From contig JAGTQT010000022.1 of NCBI GenBank assembly GCA_018396615.1, forward strand, positions 3,605 through 21,258: a DNA stretch of 17,654 nt. The letters are read 5' to 3'. The position numbers were made by a program, and so were the translations under genes. Below, one piece after another: positions 7,523 through 14,472 of the stretch. Below the pieces are notes generated by a model that saw nothing but the letters and a program-made list of their open reading frames with translations, did not search any database and was not told where the DNA came from. The DNA comes from Candidatus Bathyarchaeota archaeon (GTDB lineage Archaea > Thermoproteota > Bathyarchaeia > Bathyarchaeales > Bathycorpusculaceae). Position 1 is the stretch's first letter; every line of letters begins with the position of its first letter.

Positions 7523-8485
7523 TTGACAACAGACCTACCCAAAGAAAAACTAGTTGAAATGTACCAAAAGATGCTGCAAATTCGCGGCTTCGAAGAAAAA
7601 CTATTCGAACTTTACAGCCAAAACCTCGTTCCAGGCACAATCCACCTTTACGCAGGAGAAGAAGCAGTCGCGGTCGGCGTATGCAGCAGCCTCAGAAAAG
7701 AGGACTATATCACCAGCACGCACAGGGGACATGGACACTGCATAGCAAAAGGCGCTGACCTCAAGCGGACTATGGCGGAAATACTGGGCAAGAAAACTGG
7801 CTACTGCAAAGGCAAAGGAGGCTCAATGCACATAGCCGACTTCTCAATAGGCATGTTGGGCGCCACAGCCGTAGTCGGCGCCGGCCTGCCAATCGCCGTT
7901 GGCGCCGGGCTGTCTGTTAAGCTTAGGAAAACAGATCAGATCGTGGCATGCTTCTTCGGCGAAGGCGCATCAAACCAAGGCACTTTCCACGAAAGCCTCA
8001 ACATGGCTTCAATCTGGAAGCTTCCTGTTGTTTTCGTCTGTGAAAACAATCTCTACGCCATGGGAACCAGGCAGTCAATTGCCATGAACATCGAGAACAT
8101 CGCGGACAGAGCAGTAGCCTACGGGATCCCCGGCGTAAGCGTTGACGGCAACGACGTGCTTGCCGTGTACGAAACTGCATGCAAAGCATCTGAAAGAGCA
8201 AGAGGCGGTGAAGGTCCCACACTAATTGAGTGCAAAACCTACCGCCATAGGGGGCACTCTCGTGTTGACCCCGCACGTTACAGGCCAAAAGACGAGGTGG
8301 CTGAATGGCTAAGCAAGGATCCAATTAAACGATTTCGCGATAAGCTGCTGCGATTCGGGGTTGTGGAAGGTGAAATTCAAGCTGTGGAAAAAGAGGTTTC
8401 GCTGCAGATTGAAGAAGCTGTGCGCTTTGCGATGGAGAGCCCGTATCCACAGCCAGAAGAAGCGCTTGAAGACGTTTACGCTTAG
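7523..8485 (+). CDS. TPP-dependent 2-oxoacid/acetoin dehydrogenase complex, E1 alpha subunit
   Basis: This 320-aa subunit forms the thiamine diphosphate-binding half of an alpha2beta2 E1 that decarboxylates pyruvate or another 2-oxoacid (or cleaves acetoin) and passes the acyl group to lipoate. Marks are GTIHLYAGEEAVAVGV (38-53), STHRGHGH (65-72), GKGGSMH (97-103), the TPP/Mg segment GEGASNQGTFHESLN (146-160) ending at CENN (173-176), and the loop YRHRGHSRVDPARYR. The wording of the TPP segment resembles acetoin dehydrogenase AcoA as closely as PdhA. Glu147 replaces the usual Asp of GDG, a conservative change at a Mg ligand. The start is TTG at 7523, fixed by a full AGGAGG (7506-7511). Eleven bases separate it from E1 beta. 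The family is secure; the substrate is not. Confidence 0.93.
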   Translation: MTTDLPKEKLVEMYQKMLQIRGFEEKLFELYSQNLVPGTIHLYAGEEAVAVGVCSSLRKEDYITSTHRGHGHCIAKGADLKRTMAEILGKKTGYCKGKGGSMHIADFSIGMLGATAVVGAGLPIAVGAGLSVKLRKTDQIVACFFGEGASNQGTFHESLNMASIWKLPVVFVCENNLYAMGTRQSIAMNIENIADRAVAYGIPGVSVDGNDVLAVYETACKASERARGGEGPTLIECKTYRHRGHSRVDPARYRPKDEVAEWLSKDPIKRFRDKLLRFGVVEGEIQAVEKEVSLQIEEAVRFAMESPYPQPEEALEDVYA

Positions 8486-8496
8486 GAGGAAGAGGA

Positions 8497-9474
8497 ATGC
8501 GTAAAATAACTTATAGAGATGCGTTGCGCGAAGCGTTAATAGAGGAGATGCATCGAGATGCATCGGTGTTCCTTCTGGGCGAGGATATAGGAAAATACTG
8601 GGGAGGCGCCTTCAAAGTGACGGATGGCTTAGCGCAAGAATTTGGAGAAGAAAGAGTCAGAGACACCCCGATATCTGAGTCAGCCATCGTAGGCACCGCT
8701 GTCGGAGCTGCAATAACAGGCATGCGCCCAGTAGCCGAGATAATGTTCGGCGACCTTACCGCTTTAGCTATGGATCAGATTGCAAACCAAGCAGCGAAGA
8801 TACGTTATATGTTTGGGGCACAAGCCAAATGTCCAATGGTAGTGAGAACGCCCTTTGGCGCAGGAGTAAACATAGCGTCGCACCACTCCCAGAGCTTGGA
8901 AGCATGGTTTATGCATGTTCCAGGCTTGTATGTGGCTGTGCCTTCCACTCCCTTTGACGCTAAAGGACTGCTAAAAACCGCTATTCGCGGCGATAATCCG
9001 GTTTTACTCTGTGAGCATAAACTGCTGTATCCACTTGAAGGCGAGGTTCCTCAAGACGACTACACGGTACCTTTCGGCGTGGCTGATGTGAAAAGGGAAG
9101 GTTCAGACGTCACCGTTGTAGCCGTGTTGTTCATGGTTCATAAGGCTTTGAACGCTGCCAAAGAACTTGAGAAAGACGGCGCCATCAGCGTTGAGGTTGT
9201 AGATCCAAGAACGTTGACGCCTCTCGACAGGCGAGGCATAATCAAGTCTGTGAAGAAAACGGGGAGAATAGTCATAGTAACTGAAGATTGCAGAACCGCC
9301 GGCGTCAGCGCGGAAATCGCTGCTGTCGTGGCTGAAGAGGCTTTAGATTATCTTGACGCGCCAGTAAAGCGTGTCGCTGAGCCAGACACTCCTATCCCGT
9401 TCAGTCCACCGCTGGAGAAGTACGTGATCCCGGACGAGAAGAGTATAATCAAGGCTGTTAAGGAGGTTGTCTAG
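8497..9474 (+). CDS. 2-oxoacid/acetoin dehydrogenase complex, E1 beta subunit
   Basis: This 325-aa subunit completes the E1 heterotetramer. The N-terminal pyrimidine-binding domain shows YRDALREALIEEM, GEDIGKYWGGAFKVT (28-42), RVRDTPISESAIVGTAVGAA, RPVAEIMFGD and the HHSQSLEAWFMHVPGL segment. The C-terminal transketolase-like domain has VEVVDPRTLTPLD and a segment with VTEDCRTAGVSAEIAA. GGAFKVT is common in both acetoin and branched-chain type beta subunits, so it does not settle the substrate. The ATG at 8497 is preceded by TTAGGAGGAAGAGGA, an excellent ribosome binding site overlapping the E1 alpha stop. Within it (8547-8564) the base string GATGCATC occurs twice; this is coding and probably chance. 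The stop is one base before the E2 start. Confidence 0.94.
   Translation: MRKITYRDALREALIEEMHRDASVFLLGEDIGKYWGGAFKVTDGLAQEFGEERVRDTPISESAIVGTAVGAAITGMRPVAEIMFGDLTALAMDQIANQAAKIRYMFGAQAKCPMVVRTPFGAGVNIASHHSQSLEAWFMHVPGLYVAVPSTPFDAKGLLKTAIRGDNPVLLCEHKLLYPLEGEVPQDDYTVPFGVADVKREGSDVTVVAVLFMVHKALNAAKELEKDGAISVEVVDPRTLTPLDRRGIIKSVKKTGRIVIVTEDCRTAGVSAEIAAVVAEEALDYLDAPVKRVAEPDTPIPFSPPLEKYVIPDEKSIIKAVKEVV
9461..9466 (+). promoter_or_regulatory. AGGAGG Shine-Dalgarno that fixes the E2 start
   Basis: AGGAGG sits in the last codons of E1 beta, nine bases before the ATG at 9476. It rules out the in-frame TTG at 9467, which abuts it, as the E2 start. Confidence 0.8.
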
Positions 9475-9475
9475 C

Positions 9476-10585
9476 ATGGTAACGAAGGTTGTTATGCCTA
9501 AACTTAGCTTAACTATGAAGGAAGGCGTAGTCGGCAAATGGTATAAGAAAGAAGGCGAAAACGTAGAGAAAGGTGAGCCTATTGTGGAGATTATTTCTGA
9601 AAAAGCTACCTACGATCTTGAGGCGCCTGCCTCCGGGATTCTTAGGAGAATTGTTGTTGTTGAGGGTCTTAGTGCGCCGGTTGACGCCATACTAGCGCTC
9701 ATAGCAGAGCCAGATGAACCTCTTCCAGAAATAGCACCTGCCGTTCAAGCCTCCGAAGAGGTGGAAGAGGAAAAGAAAGTGTTAGCGTCTCCTGCTGCCA
9801 AACGCTTAGCGCGAGAACACGGAATAGACTTGTCAGCCGTTGCTGGAAGCGGACCTGAAGGAAGAATCAGCGAAGACGACGTTGCAAGATACATAGAGCA
9901 AAGCCGAGGAGTCATGCCAGCAGCCAAGGAAACAATTCCTTTAACTGGTTTTCGTAAGATTTCTGCGGAACGAGTTTCTACAAGCTTCAAGACCGCTCCT
10001 CACAGCACAGTAGCCATGGAAGTTGACTTTGCCGAAGCCGTAAAACTTCACGAGAAACATCAAGTCTCGTACACCGCAATATTCGTAAAGGCAGCCGCAA
10101 AGGCTTTAGCAGAACATCGCCTTCTAAATTCTACGCTGACAGGAGACTACAAGATAAAAGTTTACGAAGACATAAACGTCGGGGTTGCTGTTGCCACGGA
10201 ACATGGGCTCGTAGTTCCAGTCTTGCATAAGGTTGACGAAAAATCTTTGAAGCAGATCGATGTGGCTCTTAAAGAGTTAACTGAGAAGGCTCGAATCGGC
10301 AAACTTGGAAGAGAAGAACTGAGCGGAGGCACGTTCACCATCACGAACCTAGGCATGTACAACGTCGATTTCTTTACGCCAATAATAAATCCTCCAGAAG
10401 CAGCAATACTCGGCATCGGAAGAATCGTTGAAAAACCTGTTGTGAAAGACGGAAAAATCGAGATCAGAGCTACTGTTACTTTAACTCTTTCTTATGATCA
10501 CCGAATAGTCGATGGAGCGCCGGCAGCCATGTTCCTAGGCAAGATAAAAGAAACGATTGAAAAATGTTGGACCTTTGAAAACTGA
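9476..10585 (+). CDS. Dihydrolipoamide acyltransferase (E2) of the 2-oxoacid/acetoin dehydrogenase complex
   Basis: This 369-aa E2 core has a single lipoyl domain (1-78) with the lipoylation site in SEKATYDLEAP (Lys43), an acidic linker (79-101), a peripheral subunit-binding domain (about 103-141: ASPAAKRLAREHGIDLSAV, GSGPEGRISEDDV) and a catalytic acyltransferase domain (about 152-369) with SGGTFTITNLG (283-293) and the CoA-acyltransferase motif DHRIVDGAPA (341-350; His342 and Asp346). It moves the acyl group from E1 to CoA. The intact subunit-binding domain implies an E3 dihydrolipoyl dehydrogenase partner and a lipoylating system elsewhere in the genome, since none is encoded here. The protein is at the short end for E2, mainly through short linkers. 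It closes the operon; T-rich runs at about 10606-10616 may terminate it. Confidence 0.94.
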   Translation: MVTKVVMPKLSLTMKEGVVGKWYKKEGENVEKGEPIVEIISEKATYDLEAPASGILRRIVVVEGLSAPVDAILALIAEPDEPLPEIAPAVQASEEVEEEKKVLASPAAKRLAREHGIDLSAVAGSGPEGRISEDDVARYIEQSRGVMPAAKETIPLTGFRKISAERVSTSFKTAPHSTVAMEVDFAEAVKLHEKHQVSYTAIFVKAAAKALAEHRLLNSTLTGDYKIKVYEDINVGVAVATEHGLVVPVLHKVDEKSLKQIDVALKELTEKARIGKLGREELSGGTFTITNLGMYNVDFFTPIINPPEAAILGIGRIVEKPVVKDGKIEIRATVTLTLSYDHRIVDGAPAAMFLGKIKETIEKCWTFEN

Positions 10586-10628
10586 AGACCCGCGCAAGGC
10601 ACCGATTTTCACTTTTGGCTCGGAAAAG

Positions 10629-10662
10629 CCTTAAGTGTTTTCCCTGTGAACATGGCATGGAG
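10629..10662 (+). promoter_or_regulatory. Probable promoter and Shine-Dalgarno of the two-dehydrogenase unit
   Basis: CCTTAAGTG (10629-10637) resembles an archaeal TATA box and would start RNA near 10660; GGAG (10659-10662) is five bases before the ATG. The 82-base gap after E2 therefore probably separates two transcription units, though read-through is possible. Confidence 0.4.
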
Positions 10663-10667
10663 TCAAA

Positions 10668-11693
10668 ATGAAGGTAGCAATGTATTACAGTCAACGTGAC
10701 ATTCGCATAGAAGAAATGCAGGCACCTCAAATAGGCGAAGACGAAGTTTTAGTCAAGATGAAGACATGCGGCATCTGCGGCTCTGACCTTATGGACTGGT
10801 ATCTAAAAACTCGCGCGCCTCTAGTCTTGGGACATGAACCCGCAGGAACAATTGTCGAGAAAGGAGCAGACGTTCAAGGCTTCGAAGTCGGCGACAGAGT
10901 ATTCGTTCACCACCATGTTGCATGTCAAGAATGCGACCACTGCATGCGGGGGGATTACACCCTTTGCAGTCAGTTTCACGAGACCAACATTAAACCCGGC
11001 GGCTTCGCACAGTACTTCAAGGTTCCCACCCCTAACCTTAGACTGGATACTTTGAAAATTCCAAAGACCCTAAGCTTTGAAGAAGCCACTTTGATAGAGC
11101 CTGTAGGCTGCTGTTTAAGGGCTCTCAGAAAATGCAACATTCAGAAAAATAGCAACGTTGCCGTAATTGGAGCTGGAACAACTGGGTTGATTCACATAGC
11201 GCTGGCAAAGATTCATGGTGCTTCAATGGTTTTCTCGAGCGACCTGATTGATTATCGCTTAGATGCGGCAAGAAGATATGGTGCCGATGTGGTTGTTGAC
11301 GTGAGAAAGGAAAACCTTGCCGAAGTCATCAAATCTAACACAGATGGGAAAGGCGCAGACATCGTCATGGTGACTGCGCCAAGCCTAAAAGCCTACGAGG
11401 ACGGTTTGAAAGCATGCAGAAAAGGCGGAACTCTCTGCGTCTTCGCTCCGACAGGACCTAGCGAACTGCTGCAGATAAGCCCTAAGGAGCTTTTCTTTTC
11501 CGAGATCCACATAATCCCATCCTACTCGACTTCTCACTTGGAGACAAAAGCTGCTCTTGAGCTCATAGAATTAGGCAAACTGGATGTGAAGGCGTTAATA
11601 ACGCATCGATTCAAGCTTGAGGAAACGGCAAAGGCGTTTGAAACTGCTCATGAATGCAAAGAAAGCCTAAAGGTCGTGGTCTTCGATGAGTGA
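10668..11693 (+). CDS. Zinc-dependent medium-chain alcohol/polyol dehydrogenase (first copy)
   Basis: This 341-aa MDR enzyme oxidises a secondary alcohol, polyol or hydroxy-amino acid with NAD(P). The GroES-like half has catalytic zinc ligands Cys37 (CGICGSD) and His56-Glu57 (LGHEPAG), and all four structural-zinc cysteines 86, 89, 92 and 100 (ACQECDHCMRGDYTLC). LIEPVGCCLRA carries the conserved Glu of the sorbitol/threonine dehydrogenase group. The Rossmann half has VIGAGTTGLIHI (165-176) and an SSDLIDYRLDAARRYGAD segment at the cofactor ribose site, where the aspartate suggests NAD. The segment HETNIKPGGFAQY also looks family-specific. Candidate roles are 2,3-butanediol, sorbitol-like or threonine dehydrogenase; sequence alone does not choose. 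It overlaps the next, paralogous gene by 8 bases. Confidence 0.88.
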   Translation: MKVAMYYSQRDIRIEEMQAPQIGEDEVLVKMKTCGICGSDLMDWYLKTRAPLVLGHEPAGTIVEKGADVQGFEVGDRVFVHHHVACQECDHCMRGDYTLCSQFHETNIKPGGFAQYFKVPTPNLRLDTLKIPKTLSFEEATLIEPVGCCLRALRKCNIQKNSNVAVIGAGTTGLIHIALAKIHGASMVFSSDLIDYRLDAARRYGADVVVDVRKENLAEVIKSNTDGKGADIVMVTAPSLKAYEDGLKACRKGGTLCVFAPTGPSELLQISPKELFFSEIHIIPSYSTSHLETKAALELIELGKLDVKALITHRFKLEETAKAFETAHECKESLKVVVFDE

Positions 11694-12729
11694 AGACAAA
11701 ATGAAGGTGGCAATGCTCTACGGGGTTAAAGATCTACGCATAGAAGAAGTTGATATCCCAAAACCAAAGCTTGGAGAGGTTCTAGTCAAAGTCAAAGCAG
11801 CAACAACATGCGGAACAGATCTCAAAATATTTCAGAGAGGATATGTTGAAAAAATAATAAAACTTCCAACAATCTTCGGTCACGAATGGGCTGGAGACAT
11901 GGCCGAAGTAGGAGAAGGCCTAGACTGGCCAAAAAAGGGAATGCGCGTCCGCGGAGGAAACAGCGCGCCCTGTCTACGATGTGTTATGTGCCAGAAAGGC
12001 AATTATAACCTCTGCGAGGACATGATCTGGCTTTGGGGTGCCTACGCAGAATATATCAAGGTACCTGCGCGCATGGTTTCAGTGAACATGCAGCCGGTTC
12101 CTCAGCATATTTCCTATGAAGAGGCAGCAATCACAGAGCCATTAGCCTGCGTCTTGCATGGCGTCGAAAAGGCAGGAATAAAGATGGGAGACAGCGTCGT
12201 CATAATCGGAGCTGGACCAATAGGGCTGCTTCATCTTCTCTCTGTGAAGAGGATGGGTGCTGAGAAAACGATAATTATTGATCTAGTTGATGAACGATTG
12301 GAATTCGCAGCCAAGCTCGGCGCAGATCACATCATTAATCCTCAAAAAACAGACAGCCATATAGCTGTTCGACAGTTGACCGGCGGATACGGCGCCGACA
12401 TTGTGATAGAAGCTATCGGATTACCTTCCACATGGGAACAAGCGTTGAAGCTTGTCAGGAAAGGTGGAACGATCCTAGAGTTCGGCGGCTGCCCACCTGG
12501 AACTGAGATAAAGGTTAGCACCGAAATTTTGCATTATGGGGAAACCACGGTTATGGGAGCGTTTCATGCTACTCCTCTGCATTTTAGGAAAGCCTTGAAC
12601 CTAATAGCTTCTGGAACGATTGATGTCAAGCCTCTTGTGACTAGAAAGATGAGCCTTAACGAGATCAGAGAAGCTTTTGAAATATTGTCCACGTCGAAGA
12701 CTGAGATAAAAATAGCCATCAATCCCTAA
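11686..12729 (+). CDS. Zinc-dependent medium-chain alcohol/polyol dehydrogenase (second, paralogous copy)
   Basis: This 347-aa MDR enzyme has the same layout as its neighbour: catalytic zinc Cys42 (TTCGTDL) and His66-Glu67 (FGHEWAG), structural-zinc cysteines 96, 99, 102 and 110, ITEPLACVLHG, then a Rossmann fold with IIGAGPIGLLHLL and IIDLVDERLEFAAKLGAD. Its N terminus MKVAMLYGVKDLRIEE mirrors the neighbour's MKVAMYYSQRDIRIEE, so the two are ancient paralogues. It differs around the substrate pocket (GDMAEVGEGLDWPKKG, MIWLWGAYAEYI), so they probably act on different substrates or steps. The ATG at 11686 gives an 8-base overlap; the in-frame ATG at 11701, seven bases after the previous stop, aligns better with the first copy and may be the real start. 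Zinc dehydrogenase is certain; the substrate is unknown. Confidence 0.88.
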   Translation: MSEDKMKVAMLYGVKDLRIEEVDIPKPKLGEVLVKVKAATTCGTDLKIFQRGYVEKIIKLPTIFGHEWAGDMAEVGEGLDWPKKGMRVRGGNSAPCLRCVMCQKGNYNLCEDMIWLWGAYAEYIKVPARMVSVNMQPVPQHISYEEAAITEPLACVLHGVEKAGIKMGDSVVIIGAGPIGLLHLLSVKRMGAEKTIIIDLVDERLEFAAKLGADHIINPQKTDSHIAVRQLTGGYGADIVIEAIGLPSTWEQALKLVRKGGTILEFGGCPPGTEIKVSTEILHYGETTVMGAFHATPLHFRKALNLIASGTIDVKPLVTRKMSLNEIREAFEILSTSKTEIKIAINP

Positions 12730-12784
12730 TCCATTTCTTGAAGCTTTCAAAACCGTTATTAGGAAAGAAACTGCAAGATTAACT

Positions 12785-12799
12785 GAGGAGAGATCGCTG
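12785..12799 (+). promoter_or_regulatory. GAGGAG Shine-Dalgarno followed by a putative CTG start
   Basis: GAGGAG (12785-12790) is six bases before CTG 12797-12799. No ATG, GTG or TTG lies in frame between the stop at 12713 and the TTG at 12827, and that TTG has no Shine-Dalgarno. Confidence 0.45.
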
Positions 12800-13888
12800 T
12801 CTAGAACAGTTTGTGTCACATTTCTTTTGGCAACATTGGTAGCCCTATCACTTTTCCTATCATGGGTTCCCGATGCAGAATGCTCAAGCGCTGTTTATGT
12901 CGACCCTGCCATGTGCGTTTTCACTACTCGCACAGCAAGTATAGGCACGAAATTCAACGTAACACTCTGGTGCAATGATGTGACAGATATCGGCGGCGCG
13001 CAAATCTACATGGAATTCAACGATAGCATAATCAACGTAACACGGTGGTTTGTTCCAAGCAGCGACCCGCAATTCTTTATGCCATCACCCTACACAGCAA
13101 TGCCTACTCCGCCGGATCCGAACTACTGGCACCTTGCAGAAGGCATAGGCAGAATTATGATTGCAGTGGTCAAGGGAGGTCTTCCACCATCACCGCCATG
13201 GGGCCATGAGGGAAAAATCGCCATTATCGAGTTCAATATAACTGCAATCCCAGCAGAACCGGGAACAAAGCTGTCCACTACCCTTCGTATCAATAATCCT
13301 GACACATATCTGCTTGATCCAGACAACAAGGAAATTGAAATAGGAAGCAAGATAAACGGCTACTACGAAATCAGCAGGGGTAGCCTCTGCGACATCGCGA
13401 TAACAGACATTGAAGCCGGCAAGAACTACGTGATTCAGAACCACTCCGTGTCGATAGCCGTAACGGCGGCAAATCAAGGTGACGGCCCTGAGACTTTCAA
13501 CCTAACACTTTACATACATCTGCATACCCCAGTTGAGCTGCAAACAAAGCTAGTAACCCCCCAAGTTGATGAATACGCGGTCATAACCTTTACGTGGAAC
13601 ACTACGGGATGGCCTACGGGAAGCTACAATGTTACTGCGTATGCTTGGCCTATTCGGAATGAAACAGATTTGGCTGACAACTCCATAAGCTGCAGTATTG
13701 AGGTTGGTCTCCTGATTGGAGATGTTAATGGCGACGGAACAGTTGATCTGAAGGATGTGCTGTTAGTTGCTCTGGCATATGGCTCTTCGATCGGTGACCC
13801 GCGGTATCAGTCGAATCTGGACATAAACGATGATGGAGTAGTAGACTTGAAAGATTACCTCATCACCGTCATGCACTACGGAATATGA
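12797..13888 (+). CDS. Secreted protein with cohesin-like, CARDB-like and dockerin type I domains
   Basis: The product is 363 aa if the CTG at 12797 is used, or 353 aa from TTG 12827. The longer form starts with a classic signal peptide (SRT, then a hydrophobic stretch, ending around DAECSSA). Three parts follow. The first is a cohesin-like beta domain (about 33-185), with an opening strand ending in KFNVTLWCNDV, then GAQIYMEFNDSIINVT and GKIAIIEFNITAI. The second is a CARDB/Ig-like domain (about 198-300: DIAITDIEAGKNYVIQNHSV, WNTTGWPTGSYNVTAYA). The third is a C-terminal dockerin type I module (about 308-363) with two intact calcium loops, DVNGDGTVDLKD and DINDDGVVDLKD. Dockerins bind cohesins, so the protein could self-assemble or attach to a surface partner. 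Many N-x-S/T sites suit an N-glycosylated exoprotein. No catalytic domain is visible. The domain calls are firm for dockerin and moderate for the other two. Confidence 0.82.
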   Translation: MSRTVCVTFLLATLVALSLFLSWVPDAECSSAVYVDPAMCVFTTRTASIGTKFNVTLWCNDVTDIGGAQIYMEFNDSIINVTRWFVPSSDPQFFMPSPYTAMPTPPDPNYWHLAEGIGRIMIAVVKGGLPPSPPWGHEGKIAIIEFNITAIPAEPGTKLSTTLRINNPDTYLLDPDNKEIEIGSKINGYYEISRGSLCDIAITDIEAGKNYVIQNHSVSIAVTAANQGDGPETFNLTLYIHLHTPVELQTKLVTPQVDEYAVITFTWNTTGWPTGSYNVTAYAWPIRNETDLADNSISCSIEVGLLIGDVNGDGTVDLKDVLLVALAYGSSIGDPRYQSNLDINDDGVVDLKDYLITVMHYGI

Positions 13889-13907
13889 CTATGCATCACA
13901 ATCGCCA

Positions 13908-13920
13908 GCTTTTTTCTTTA
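13908..13920 (+). terminator. T-rich terminator after the dockerin gene
   Basis: GCTTTTTTCTTTA lies about 20 bases after the dockerin gene's stop and before the promoter of the next gene. This is a typical archaeal oligo-T terminator; I see no strong preceding hairpin. Confidence 0.5.
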
Positions 13921-13961
13921 GCAACGTTAGCCTGTCCTTTGCATGCAAGTTCTCCACAATT

Positions 13962-13970
13962 CTTTTAACA
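13962..13970 (+). promoter_or_regulatory. TATA-like box of the PUA/EVE-like gene
   Basis: CTTTTAACA lies about 40 bases before the TTG at 14006, which would leave a leader of roughly 15 bases. No Shine-Dalgarno is evident. Confidence 0.35.
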
Positions 13971-14005
13971 GTTATACATGATATTTTTGTCTGGGGCTCA
14001 ACAGC

Positions 14006-14437
14006 TTGGATGCAGACGGCTACATTCTCAGAATCGCAACAAAACAATGGGTAGACCAGGTTTTTAGCAGGGCAATTTACTACACAGGTCTACAGAGAAA
14101 ATGGCGATCAGGACAGACAATTATGTTCGTGCATAACAATGGTTTGGGAGACGCCTTCGTAGGCTACGGTGTTGTCGAAAACACCTATGGGGAAGAAAAT
14201 CTTTCCGCTGAGGAAATTGACGAGTGCAAGAGACACCGGTGGAAAAAAGCTTTAGAATTCAAATACGTATTTCGTTTCGAAGAACCATTGCTGCTACGGA
14301 AGACTTTACTGAAAAACTCGAAGCTTCGAGGCAGATACCTTCACGGAAAGACGTTAAACAAGACTCAGCTAGACACTCTCATAGCTCAAGGCGAACATCC
14401 GAAACCACAACAGAGCGGGCTTGCCAAAAGTCTTTAA
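14006..14437 (+). CDS. Small conserved protein, possibly PUA/EVE-like fold
   Basis: This is a 143-aa soluble basic protein with no signal peptide or membrane segment. The arrangement RKWRSGQTIMFVH (31-43) then GDAFVGYGVVENTY (48-61), plus KYVFRFEEPLLLRKT (86-100), is the strand pattern of PUA-like folds (EVE/ASCH), where a strand before a G-x-G turn forms part of a nucleic-acid or modified-base pocket. That assignment is pattern-based and I do not recognise a named family. The C-terminal third (RGRYLHGKTLNKTQLDTLI) is basic and helical. The start is TTG 14006; an in-frame TGA at 13979 leaves only this and CTG 13991. The coding signal is supported by an open frame with ordinary composition and by promoter-like sequence on both sides. 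Confidence 0.6.
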   Translation: MDADGYILRIATKQWVDQVFSRAIYYTGLQRKWRSGQTIMFVHNNGLGDAFVGYGVVENTYGEENLSAEEIDECKRHRWKKALEFKYVFRFEEPLLLRKTLLKNSKLRGRYLHGKTLNKTQLDTLIAQGEHPKPQQSGLAKSL

Positions 14438-14468
14438 ATAGTAAGCGCTCTTATGGTAGAATGTGATC
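14432..14468 (+). promoter_or_regulatory. Strong TATA box and GTGATC element before the zinc-ribbon gene
   Basis: CTTTAAATAG (14432-14441) is a near-ideal archaeal TATA box overlapping the preceding stop codon. GTGATC (14463-14468), part of the archaeal Shine-Dalgarno GGAGGTGATC, lies four bases before TTG 14473. Confidence 0.6.
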
Positions 14469-14472
14469 AACC

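Noticed and set aside
7998..8324. 108-aa open frame antisense to E1 alpha
   Set aside because: It is a Cys/Arg-rich shadow of a strongly conserved enzyme gene.
8547..8564. Tandem GATGCATC palindromes
   Set aside because: They encode part of the conserved E1 beta N terminus (EMHRDAS); two copies only and no other sites seen, so chance is the simplest reading.
9467..9475. TTG at 9467 as the E2 start
   Set aside because: It abuts the AGGAGG element; the ATG at 9476 has ideal spacing and begins the lipoyl domain as expected.
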